64,000 nt of DNA, taken from positions 618,260 through 682,259 of the forward strand of contig NZ_FNNU01000001.1 in assembly GCF_900106975.1 (NCBI RefSeq). The letters run 5' to 3'. Numbering within the stretch: position 1 is the stretch's first letter; each line of letters starts with the position of its first letter. This document shows positions 1 through 7,682 of the stretch, piece after piece. The notes under the pieces were generated by a model. The model saw nothing but the letters and a program-made list of their open reading frames with translations. It had not been told where the DNA came from and did no database searches. The stretch comes from Pseudomonas kuykendallii. Its GTDB lineage: Bacteria > Pseudomonadota > Gammaproteobacteria > Pseudomonadales > Pseudomonadaceae. The position numbers were made by a program, and so were the translations under genes.

Positions 1-109
1 GCAGCAGGCGCGCGTACAGCGCGGTCAGGGTCCAGGTCTTGCCGGTGCCGGCGCTCGCCTCGATCAGCGAGCGGCCGGTGAAGGACGAAGTCTGCAGGTC
101 GAGGCTCAT
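1..109 (-). CDS. recB: RecB, exodeoxyribonuclease V beta subunit (5' end only)
   Basis: Only the first 36 codons are in the window. Reading leftwards from the ATG at 109-107, the peptide runs MSLDLQTSSFTGRSLIEAS and continues into AGTGKT, the Walker A loop that sits at the very N-terminus of UvrD/RecB-type (superfamily 1) helicases. RecB is the 3'-5' helicase and nuclease subunit of RecBCD, which processes double-strand breaks for recombination. The start codon overlaps the recC stop (ATGA, 106-109), so the two genes are translationally coupled in the usual recC-recB order. The gene continues beyond the left edge. Confidence 0.9.
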   Translation of the reverse strand, partial: MSLDLQTSSFTGRSLIEASAGTGKTWTLTALYARLL

Positions 110-3100
110 GCGTCCTCCTCGTCGGCGGCCAACGCCAGCAACGCCGGGCCGAGTAGCTGTTCGGCGAGCTGTTCGAAGCGTTCGCCGAGGGGGTCGCGGT
201 CGCGGAAGGCCAGGGCGTACCAAGGGTCCAGCGCTTCGCCGGGGATCGGGCTGAAGTCGGCGCCGAGCCAGGCGCTCTGCGCCGCGCCGCGGGCGGCCTC
301 GAGGGGCTCCTTCCTGCTGCGTGCGCTGGGGGTGACCAGCGCCTTGGCGAAGTCGTGGCTGCTGCGGGTGAGGAACGGTAGCGGCGTGCTGAGCGCCTCG
401 CGGTAGGCGGCCAGCCAGGGCTCCAGCAGCGCGTGCGAACTGGTTTGCGGGCCGAGCTGCCAGTCGCCGGCCGGCGAGATCAGCAGGCTGTCGCGGGCGA
501 TCCCTTCGCCGGCGGCGACGTTCAGCAGCAGATGCCGCAGCCAGAAACCCGGCAAGTCCCAGGCGCCGGGCGCATACAGCCGCCAGTCGAACAGGCCGCT
601 GGCGGTCACGCCGTCGAGCCAGCCATGCACGCGCACGCCGGCCAGGGTGACATCCACCAGCAGCGGCTGCGGCGCATCCTCCGGGCGTGCCTCGAACAAG
701 CGCGGGGCGAAGGCGCGCACCGGGCCGCGCAGCTTGCCCCACAGCGCGTGGCCGAGTTCGCCGGGCGGCAGCCAGCCGGCGGCGCGCGCGATGCGGCGCT
801 CATCCTGCTCGCTCCAGTCGCGCTCCACCGCTTGCAGTGCCAGGGTGCGCAGGCCACGGCGGGCCGGGCCTTCGAGGGCGAACGGCTCGTCGCTGGCGAT
901 GGCTTCTTCCTCGTCGGCCAGGCGCAAACCGAGGCGCTGTTCGAGGAGGAATCGCGCCGGATGGTGGAAGCAGTGCAGCAGCTGCGACGGCTCAATCGTG
1001 AGCCACTCTTCACCCGGCTCCGGCAATTGCCCGATGAAGGGCGGCGGGCTCAGCTGTGGCGCTTCGGCCAGGCGTCGCGCGGCGCGGAACCACGACGTGG
1101 AGAAGCCCAACTGCTGGCCGTCTTGCTGGAAGTTGCCCGGCGCGAAGGGTTGCAGCGGGTGCGCGACGGTGATCGCGGCGCTGGCCTTGCCATTCGGCGC
1201 AACGGCGGTGATGTCGACGGCCTCGAGCAACTCGCTGACCAGCACCGAGGGCGGCAGCACGGCGTTGTCGCGCGGGTCGCGGCCGACGTAGCTGAGGTAC
1301 AAGCCATCGCGCGCCGAGAGCAGGGTTTCCAGCAGCAGGTAGCGGTCGTCGAGGCGCCGCGCACGATCGCCCCGGCGCGGCTTCTTGCCGATCAGGTCGA
1401 AGCCGGCCACCGGCGTGCGGCGCGGCAGCGCGCCGTCGTCCAGGCCGAGCAGGCAGACCTGGCGGAACGGCAGGCTGCGCATCGGCACCATGGTGCAGAA
1501 GGTCACCGCGCCGGTAAGGAAACCCGAGGCGCCACCACCGGCCTCCAGCGCGGCGCCGAGCTGCTGGCGCACCAGGGCCAGCTCCAGCGGGCGGACGATG
1601 CCGGCATCCGCGGCCTGGCGCGCCAGCGCGGCGCAGGCCTGGCTGAGCAACAACAGGGTGTCGCCGGCTTCGCGCTCGTCGAACAGGCTGTCGATCAGAC
1701 CTTGCAGGTCGAGCGCCCAGTCGGCCAGGGGACGCGCGCGCTGCAGGCTTGCGGCCAGGCCGGCGAGCGTGCCGACGAAGGCGCAGAGGCGCCCGAGCAG
1801 TTGCCCGCGCGCGCCCTCCAGGGCGTCCAGCGGCAGGCTGTCGCCGAGCAGCGGAAGCGCCTCGCCGGCCAGTTGCGGCGGCGCGGCGAAGCCCAGCAGC
1901 AGACGGTCCAGGCCCTGGGCCCAGGTGAAGGCGTTGTCCCCGGGCAGGCCGAGGGCGCGGCGGTGTTCGCCATCGCGGCCCCAGCGCACGCCGGCATCAC
2001 GCAGCCAGTCGCGCAGCAGCGGCAGGTCTTCGGCCTCGATGCCGGCGCGCCGCGCGATGGCCGGCTGCTCCAGCCAGGCCAGCACGTCTTCGGCGGCGAA
2101 GCGGCTTTCCGGCAGCGCGAGCAGTTCGAGGAAGGCTTCCAGCAGCGGCAGCTCGGCGCGCAGGCTGCGGTCGGCGAGGCTGAACGGAATGCGCGGGGAG
2201 GCCTGCCGCGACGCGCCGGTGCGCGAGGCGAACACCGCCTCGATGTAGGGTGCGTAGCGTTCGATGTCCGGGGTCAGCACCACCACCTGGTCCGGCGTCA
2301 GGCTCGGGTCGGCGGCAAAGCGCGCGAGCAACTGGTCGTGGAGGATTTCCACTTCGCGCAGCGGCGAGTGGGCGACGTGCAGCTCCAGCGAACGTTCGTC
2401 TTCGCGCAGGGCGATGCGCTCGTCGGCCTGGCGCGTACGCAGGCGCAGAACGTCGTGCTGCAAAGCGTGCAGCAGGCTGTCGTCGACGAGATCGGCGTCT
2501 TCCGAATAGAGCCCGGTTTCCTGGCTGCCATCGGCCGACGCCAGGCTGAACAGGCTGTCGAAGAAGTCCCTCCCCTGCTTGCCGAGGCTGGCGAGCAGCG
2601 GGTGGCCAACATCCAGATACCATTCATCCGGGCTCAGCTCCGGCTGTTTCGCCAGCTCGCGGATGTCGCGGATATCGCCCCAGGCCTCGCGGCACGGGTT
2701 GAGGGCGAACAGCACCACCTCGGTGTGCCGGCCCAGGGCCTCGAGCACGCGCAGGTGGTGCGGCGGCAGCGAGCTGATGCCGAACACCAGCAGGCGCTCG
2801 GGCAGGTCGGCGAGGGGCGCGGGGTCGTACAGGCGTTGCAGCAGGTCGTCGAGCAGACGCGCGCGATGCGGGTGGCCGTCGGCGGTGAGCTCGCGCCAGA
2901 GCAGCGCCTGCCAGGCTTCGTCGGGGCCGAGGTCGCACAGCTCGCCGCGCTCCCAGACCGCCAGCCAGTCGTCGCGATAGAGCAGGTACTGGTCGAACAC
3001 GTCGGCGATCTTCGCCGCCAGCGACAATCGCCGGCGTTCGTCGCCACCCTCGAGGTAACGCTGCAGGCGCTCGGCGCGCTGCAGGTTGGCCGGCTCGCAG

Positions 3101-3393
3101 AGCCAGTCGTAGAGGCGCCAGGTCAGCGTCACCGTGGTGAACGCCGACTGCTCCGGCAACTGGCCGAGCACCTGGCGCGAGAGGTCCCAGACGAACGCCG
3201 CCGGCAGCTTCACCTCCAGTTGCATGGCGATGCCCTGCTCGCGCGCCAGTTGCAGCGTCAGCCAGCGGCCGATGCCCTGGCTCGGTACCACCACGCGCGC
3301 CGGCGCGAAGGGGTCGCGTTGCGGCTGGGCGAGCAGGCGCGTGGCCAGGGCGCCGAGGGTTTCCAGATCGGGAGCGTGGTAGAGGTTGAGCAT
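106..3393 (-). CDS. recC: RecC, exodeoxyribonuclease V gamma subunit
   Basis: RecC is the Chi-recognising subunit of the RecBCD helicase-nuclease; it splits the duplex and guides the unwound 3' strand. The 1095-residue protein has the family's typical N-terminus (MLNLYHAPDLETLGALATRL, then VVVPSQGIGRWLTLQLA). It is slightly shorter than E. coli RecC (about 1120 residues) and shows no frameshift. Its helicase-like domains are degenerate in this family, and I see no intact Walker A motif. It overlaps recB by four bases. The Shine-Dalgarno sequence is weak, but the ATG at 3393 is the only start that keeps the conserved N-terminus. Confidence 0.95.
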   Translation of the reverse strand: MLNLYHAPDLETLGALATRLLAQPQRDPFAPARVVVPSQGIGRWLTLQLAREQGIAMQLEVKLPAAFVWDLSRQVLGQLPEQSAFTTVTLTWRLYDWLCEPANLQRAERLQRYLEGGDERRRLSLAAKIADVFDQYLLYRDDWLAVWERGELCDLGPDEAWQALLWRELTADGHPHRARLLDDLLQRLYDPAPLADLPERLLVFGISSLPPHHLRVLEALGRHTEVVLFALNPCREAWGDIRDIRELAKQPELSPDEWYLDVGHPLLASLGKQGRDFFDSLFSLASADGSQETGLYSEDADLVDDSLLHALQHDVLRLRTRQADERIALREDERSLELHVAHSPLREVEILHDQLLARFAADPSLTPDQVVVLTPDIERYAPYIEAVFASRTGASRQASPRIPFSLADRSLRAELPLLEAFLELLALPESRFAAEDVLAWLEQPAIARRAGIEAEDLPLLRDWLRDAGVRWGRDGEHRRALGLPGDNAFTWAQGLDRLLLGFAAPPQLAGEALPLLGDSLPLDALEGARGQLLGRLCAFVGTLAGLAASLQRARPLADWALDLQGLIDSLFDEREAGDTLLLLSQACAALARQAADAGIVRPLELALVRQQLGAALEAGGGASGFLTGAVTFCTMVPMRSLPFRQVCLLGLDDGALPRRTPVAGFDLIGKKPRRGDRARRLDDRYLLLETLLSARDGLYLSYVGRDPRDNAVLPPSVLVSELLEAVDITAVAPNGKASAAITVAHPLQPFAPGNFQQDGQQLGFSTSWFRAARRLAEAPQLSPPPFIGQLPEPGEEWLTIEPSQLLHCFHHPARFLLEQRLGLRLADEEEAIASDEPFALEGPARRGLRTLALQAVERDWSEQDERRIARAAGWLPPGELGHALWGKLRGPVRAFAPRLFEARPEDAPQPLLVDVTLAGVRVHGWLDGVTASGLFDWRLYAPGAWDLPGFWLRHLLLNVAAGEGIARDSLLISPAGDWQLGPQTSSHALLEPWLAAYREALSTPLPFLTRSSHDFAKALVTPSARSRKEPLEAARGAAQSAWLGADFSPIPGEALDPWYALAFRDRDPLGERFEQLAEQLLGPALLALAADEEDA

Positions 3394-3462
3394 GGATGCG
3401 CGGTCTGCCGGGGGAATGCCTAGGTTATCAGTTCACCGCCGGTTCACGTCGCCGCGAGCCGA

Positions 3463-4014
3463 TCAGGCCTGCCGCTGCGCCAGCCGCTCCAGCAGTTCGA
3501 TCTGCTGCGCCTGCATCGCCACCAGTTCGCGCCACTGGGTTTCGCGCAGGGCGTCGACCTTCTCGTGCAGCAGCATGATTTCCAGCTCGGCCTTGAGGTT
3601 GACCTCATAGTCGTGCTCGGCGTTGATGCGGTCCTTCTCCGCCTGGCGGTTCTGCGACATCAGGATCAGCGGCGCCTGTATCGAGGCCAGCATCGACAGG
3701 AACAGGTTGAGCAGGATGTACGGATAGGCGTCGAAGGCGGCGTCGTAACGGGCCAGGATCAGCGAGTTGAGCCCGACCCAGACCACGATCAGCCCGATGA
3801 ACGAGAGGATGAACGCCCAGGAACCGCCGAAGCTGGCGATGGCATCCGCGGCGCGCTGGCCGAAGCTGGCGGCATCCTCCTCTTCCTGCGCGGTGTTGCG
3901 CGCGATCGGCGTGTGCCTGGCGAGGTGACGGGCAACGCGCTGGGCGTTTTCGTCGAGTTCGCCATAGGGCGCGCCGAGCAGGTTGCGGGCGACTTCTTCG
4001 TACTTGTGCTGCAT
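3463..4014 (-). CDS. DUF1003 family inner-membrane protein
   Basis: This is a 183-residue protein of unknown function belonging to the DUF1003 family. A soluble N-terminus is followed by two adjacent membrane helices (about residues 70-90, WAFILSFIGLIVVWVGL, and 105-125, YILLNLFLSMLASIQAPLIL). A charged, probably coiled-coil C-terminus rich in Q, E and R follows. The pattern of two helices followed by LMSQNRQAEKDR is characteristic of the family. I chose the ATG at 4014 because GAGGAAA lies just upstream; the reading frame stays open for 42 more codons but without a ribosome site. It diverges from the pilus-type ATPase gene and lies 69 bp from the recC start. Confidence 0.85.
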   Translation of the reverse strand: MQHKYEEVARNLLGAPYGELDENAQRVARHLARHTPIARNTAQEEEDAASFGQRAADAIASFGGSWAFILSFIGLIVVWVGLNSLILARYDAAFDAYPYILLNLFLSMLASIQAPLILMSQNRQAEKDRINAEHDYEVNLKAELEIMLLHEKVDALRETQWRELVAMQAQQIELLERLAQRQA

Positions 4015-4132
4015 GGTTTCCTCGCGGTGCAACGATGGGGGCGGTGCGGCGCCTGCGTCGAATTGCGCCGCGGCGTCACCTGCACGATCATGCGCCTCCG
4101 ATCCCCGGAAGCGCAGCAGGAGCAACGACGAA

Positions 4133-5245
4133 ATGGACAATCACAGCGCCCCCGATCAGGAGATCCACACCCTGCTGCGCCAACTGGCCGAGCGCGGTGG
4201 CTCGGACATGTTCTTCAGCGTCGGCGCGCCGCCGCACGTGAAGGTAGACGGCAATTCCGTGGCGCTGGAAGCCCCGGTTCTGGGCCCCGGCGCGGTGCGC
4301 CAACTGGCCTACGCGCTGATGAATCCGGCGCAGGTCGCCGAGTTCGAGCGCGAGCTGGAGCTCAACCTGGCGGTGAGCGTGCCGCAGGTCGGGCGCTTCC
4401 GCGCCAACGTCTACCTGCAGCGCGGCGAGGTCGGCATGGTCGTGCGCCATGTGAAGAGCGATATCCCGGCGCTCGCCACGCTGGGCCTGCCGGCACCGCT
4501 GGAGCGCCTGGCGCTGTTCGACCGCGGCCTGATTCTGGTGGTCGGCGCGGCCGGTTCCGGCAAGTCGACCACCCTCGCCTCCCTGCTCGACCACCGCAAC
4601 GCGCGCAAGGGCGGGCATATCCTCTGCATCGAGGACCCCATCGAGTTCATCCACTCGCACAAGCGCTCGCTGGTCGACCAGCGCGAGGTCGGCCTGGACA
4701 CCCACAGCTTCGCCGCCGCGCTGCGCAACGTGCTGCGCGAGGCGCCGGACGTGATCATGCTCGGCGAGGTACGTGACGCCGAATGCATGCAGCACGCCCT
4801 GCACTACGCCGAGACCGGCCACCTGTGCGTCGCTACGCTGCACGCCACCAGCAGCCTGCAGGCGATCGAGCGGGTGGTGCACTTCTTCCCCGAGGGCGCG
4901 CGCAAGCAGGTCCTCGCCGACCTCTCGCAGAACCTCCTGGCGATCGTCGCCCAGCGCCTGATTCCGGGGCTGCGGCAGCGCCGCGTGCTGGCCGTGGAAC
5001 TGCTCCTGGCGACCCCGCACCTGCGCGACCTGATCAAACGCGACGAACTGGGCGAACTCAGGGACGCCATCGGCACCGCGCCGGAAAGCGGGCTGCAGAC
5101 CTTCGACCAGCACCTCTTCGCGTTGCAGCAATCCGGCGCGATCAGCCTCGAGCAGGCACTGAAGAACGCCGAATCGCGCACCGATCTGGCGCTGCGCATC
5201 CGCCTGGACGGCAACACGCCGGACGCCGACGGGCTCGGCGAATGA
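4133..5245 (+). CDS. PilT/PilU-family type IV pilus retraction ATPase-like protein
   Basis: This is a 370-residue hexameric ATPase of the secretion-superfamily type. Visible motifs are Walker A GAAGSGKSTT (about residues 137-146), the Asp box CIEDPIEFIH, Walker B VIMLGEVRDAE, and the His box CVATLHATSSLQAIERVVHF. Family members depolymerise type IV pili and drive twitching motility. PilT and PilU normally sit together; this gene stands alone next to DNA-repair and phosphate genes, so it is probably a paralogue. The C-terminal region resembles PilU more than PilT, but I cannot decide between them by eye. The ATG at 4133 has AGGAG about 10 bases upstream. The specific cellular role is inferred only from the family. 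Confidence 0.8.
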   Translation: MDNHSAPDQEIHTLLRQLAERGGSDMFFSVGAPPHVKVDGNSVALEAPVLGPGAVRQLAYALMNPAQVAEFERELELNLAVSVPQVGRFRANVYLQRGEVGMVVRHVKSDIPALATLGLPAPLERLALFDRGLILVVGAAGSGKSTTLASLLDHRNARKGGHILCIEDPIEFIHSHKRSLVDQREVGLDTHSFAAALRNVLREAPDVIMLGEVRDAECMQHALHYAETGHLCVATLHATSSLQAIERVVHFFPEGARKQVLADLSQNLLAIVAQRLIPGLRQRRVLAVELLLATPHLRDLIKRDELGELRDAIGTAPESGLQTFDQHLFALQQSGAISLEQALKNAESRTDLALRIRLDGNTPDADGLGE

Positions 5246-5417
5246 GCCGGCCCGGCATTCAACCGGCTGAAACCTTTCTGTAATAATCGCGCCATCGGCC
5301 GCGCGTTGAAGCGAACCCGTGGGGCGATATCCTGTCCACCCAAGGGTATCCGCCGCGCCTGCTCGCTCAGGCGATCCGGTATTTCCGACGCACATCGATC
5401 GCCAGGGAGGCCGTCTT

Positions 5418-7142
5418 ATGCTGACCTTGCTCAATCTGCTTTCCGCCATCGCGCTGCTGGTGTGGGGCACGCACATCGTGCGTACCGGCATCCTGCGGGT
5501 GTTCGGCTCGCAACTGCGGCGCATCCTCAGCCACAGCATCAACCGCCTGCCGCTGGCCTTCGCCGCCGGCATCGGCGTCACAGCGCTGGTGCAGAGCAGC
5601 AACGCCACCGCGCTGCTGGCGACCTCGTTCGTCAGCCAGGGCCTGATGGCGCTGGCGCCGGCGCTGACCATCATGCTCGGCGCCGATGTCGGCACGGCGC
5701 TGATGGCGCGGGTACTGACCTTCGACCTGTCCTGGCTGTCGCCGCTGCTGATCTTCGCCGGTGTCCTGCTGTTCCTCTCGCGCAAGCAGACCCGTATCGG
5801 CCAGCTCGGCCGTGCCTTCATCGGCCTCGGCCTGATCATCCTGGCGCTGCAGCTGATCGTCGCCGCCGCCCTGCCGATCACCGAATCGCGCGGGATCAAG
5901 GTGCTGTTCGCCTCGCTCACCGGCGACCTGCTGCTGGACGCGATGGTCGGCGCGCTCCTGGCGATGGCCACCTACTCCAGCCTGGCCGCCGTTCTGCTCA
6001 CCGCGACCCTGGCTAGCGCCGGGCTGATCAGCCTGCCGGTGGCGATCGGGCTGGTGATCGGTGCCAACATCGGCAGCGGCGTGCTGGCGTTCCTCAACAG
6101 CAGCATGCAATCCGCCGCCGGCCGCCGCGTGGCGCTGGGCAGCCTGCTCTACAAGCTGCTCGGCCTGCTGCTGGTGTCGCCGCTGCTGCACCCGCTGGTG
6201 AACTGGATGAACGAGCAGCAGACCTTCGAGGCGGCGAATCTGGTGATCGGTTTCCACCTGGTCTACAACACCCTGCGCTGCCTGCTGATGCTGCCCACGG
6301 TGCGCTGGATGGCGCGCCTGTGCACGCTGCTGCTGCCGGAAAAACACCTCGACAACGGCGTCGCCCGGCCGCGCCACCTGGACCGCAGCGCGCTGGAAAC
6401 GCCGAGCCTGGCGCTGTCCAACGCGGTGCGCGAAACCCTGCGCATCGGCGACCTGGTGGACCACATGCTGGTCCGCCTGCAAGAGGTGCTGCAGCGTGAC
6501 GAGCAGGCCTCGGGCCAGGAAATCCGTCGCCTCGACGACGACGTCGACGCCCTCTACAACGCAGTCAAGCTGTACCTGGCGCAAATCCCCCGCGAAGCCA
6601 TGGCCGATGCGGACGCCCGGCGCTGGGCGGAAATCATCGAGCTGGCGGTGAACCTCGAACACGCCGGCGACACCATCGAGCACATGCTCGGCAAATTGCA
6701 GCACCACAAGACGGCGCGGCGCCATTCCTTCTCCGAAAAGGGCCTGGAAGAACTCAACGAGATGCACGAACAGCTGCTGGCCAATCTGCGCCTGGGGCTT
6801 TCCGTGTTCCTCTCCGGCGACCGCCAGGGCGCCCGCCAGCTGCTGCGCGAGAAGCGCCGCTTCCGCGTGCGCGAACGGCGCCTGGCCCATGCCCACGTCG
6901 AACGCCTGAGCCAGCAGGTGGTGCAGAGCATCGAAACCAGCTCGCTGCACCTGGAGCTGATCGCCGACATGAAGCGCCTCAACTCGTTCTTCTGCAGCAG
7001 CGCGTACGCGGTGCTCGAGGATGGCGAAACCGGCGCCCTGCCGAGCGAGGGGGCGGACCCGTTCAGCCCGCCGCATCCCGCGCAGGACGCGGCCGACGCG
7101 GCCGATGTCGAGACGCCGAAGGCAGGCGGCGAGCGGGGCTGA
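5418..7142 (+). CDS. Na/Pi cotransporter family protein with PhoU-like C-terminal domain
   Basis: This is a 574-residue membrane protein. The N-terminal half (about residues 1-310) has two repeated NptA/PNaS-type transport units with the signature TALVQSSNATALLATSFVSQG and its second copy TYSSLAAVLLTATLASAGL. The C-terminal third (about 345-540) is a helical PhoU-like domain (RRLDDDVDALYNAVKLYL, then ELAVNLEHAGDTIEHM). The family imports phosphate with sodium, and the PhoU domain is thought to gate transport. The ATG at 5418 follows a perfect AGGGAGG. The preceding 170 bp hold its promoter region. P. aeruginosa has a comparable transporter close to recBC. Confidence 0.88.
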   Translation: MLTLLNLLSAIALLVWGTHIVRTGILRVFGSQLRRILSHSINRLPLAFAAGIGVTALVQSSNATALLATSFVSQGLMALAPALTIMLGADVGTALMARVLTFDLSWLSPLLIFAGVLLFLSRKQTRIGQLGRAFIGLGLIILALQLIVAAALPITESRGIKVLFASLTGDLLLDAMVGALLAMATYSSLAAVLLTATLASAGLISLPVAIGLVIGANIGSGVLAFLNSSMQSAAGRRVALGSLLYKLLGLLLVSPLLHPLVNWMNEQQTFEAANLVIGFHLVYNTLRCLLMLPTVRWMARLCTLLLPEKHLDNGVARPRHLDRSALETPSLALSNAVRETLRIGDLVDHMLVRLQEVLQRDEQASGQEIRRLDDDVDALYNAVKLYLAQIPREAMADADARRWAEIIELAVNLEHAGDTIEHMLGKLQHHKTARRHSFSEKGLEELNEMHEQLLANLRLGLSVFLSGDRQGARQLLREKRRFRVRERRLAHAHVERLSQQVVQSIETSSLHLELIADMKRLNSFFCSSAYAVLEDGETGALPSEGADPFSPPHPAQDAADAADVETPKAGGERG

Positions 7143-7208
7143 CCGGGGTCAACGGGCGGGCGTACTGGAGGGATATTCTGTAATGGCCCTTCGCTATGGT
7201 CGCTACCG

Positions 7209-7529
7209 ATGCCATGCCAACCCGCCGCACCCGTCCTGCTCGTCTGCGCTCATCCGGAAACGGAGCAGCGCCTTCGTCTGCTCCTGCGCTCGATGGACCT
7301 GGACGGCGAAGTGGTCTGCTCGCCGGTGGATTGCAGCCAGGCGCCGCTTTGCCGCTGGTTCGGCGATGCGGGCCTGAACCCGAACGGCGAACTGCACGCT
7401 GCCCTTGCCGAAACCGTGGCCGTGCTCGAACGCACCCGGCATTCCTTCAAGTCCCGCGAGCTCGGCGAACTGCGCCGGCAGCTCACGCGACTGCTAGCCG
7501 AGTTGTCCGAGACGCATCGAGTAGGTTAA
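7209..7529 (+). CDS. small hypothetical protein
   Basis: This is a 106-residue protein I do not recognise. It begins MPCQPAAPVLLVCAHPETEQ, which resembles the first beta-strand of a receiver-like alpha/beta fold. It has four cysteines, two of them in SPVDCSQAPLCRW, and ends in a basic helical segment (ELGELRRQLTRLLAELSE). The frame has the strong G/C third-position bias of neighbouring genes, so it is probably coding. No good ribosome site precedes the ATG at 7209, and there is no other in-frame start nearby. It ends 74 bp before a strong terminator hairpin and precedes the globin-coupled c-di-GMP gene, so it may be functionally linked to it. Confidence 0.6.
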   Translation: MPCQPAAPVLLVCAHPETEQRLRLLLRSMDLDGEVVCSPVDCSQAPLCRWFGDAGLNPNGELHAALAETVAVLERTRHSFKSRELGELRRQLTRLLAELSETHRVG

Positions 7530-7682
7530 AAGGGCGCCCTTGGTTCCGCATGAGCGGGAATCGGCTTTGCCGGGCAGGACATTCAGGGCCTGAAAGACAG
7601 AGTGCCGCGATGGACATCTTTGAGAGAGGGTGGCCATCGCGGCGCTTTTTTTTTGGGGCTCGAGTTTCCAGGAGAGGATGAA
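7530..7682 (+). promoter_or_regulatory. structured leader with terminator ahead of the c-di-GMP gene
   Basis: This 153-bp stretch contains short hairpins CCGC-ATGA-GCGG and CGGC-TTT-GCCG, the palindrome TTCAGGGCCTGAA, and then a strong terminator (see next entry). Only 28 bases separate the terminator's T-run from the start codon of the next gene, with the ribosome site AGGAGAGG inside them. No promoter fits after the terminator, so transcription of the downstream gene seems to have to read through it. It does not match a GEMM (c-di-GMP) riboswitch by eye. Confidence 0.4.
7602..7654 (+). terminator. strong rho-independent terminator / possible attenuator
   Basis: A perfect 10-bp stem GCCGCGATGG (7604-7613) pairs with CCATCGCGGC (7634-7643), extended by two weaker pairs. 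It is followed by nine Ts (7646-7654). The loop is 20 bases. It would end transcripts coming from the 106-residue gene or, if conditional, control the gene that follows. Confidence 0.8.

Noticed and set aside
433-3423. A 996-codon open frame antisense to recC
   Set aside because: It is a shadow of high-GC coding sequence: Gln/Arg/Ala-rich, no domain, and recC on the other strand is unmistakable.
7530-7660. Possible c-di-GMP (GEMM) riboswitch or RsmY-like sRNA
   Set aside because: The conserved GEMM core and tetraloop-receptor features are not visible, and the GGA motifs are not arranged in loops as in RsmY; only a structured leader with a terminator is supported.
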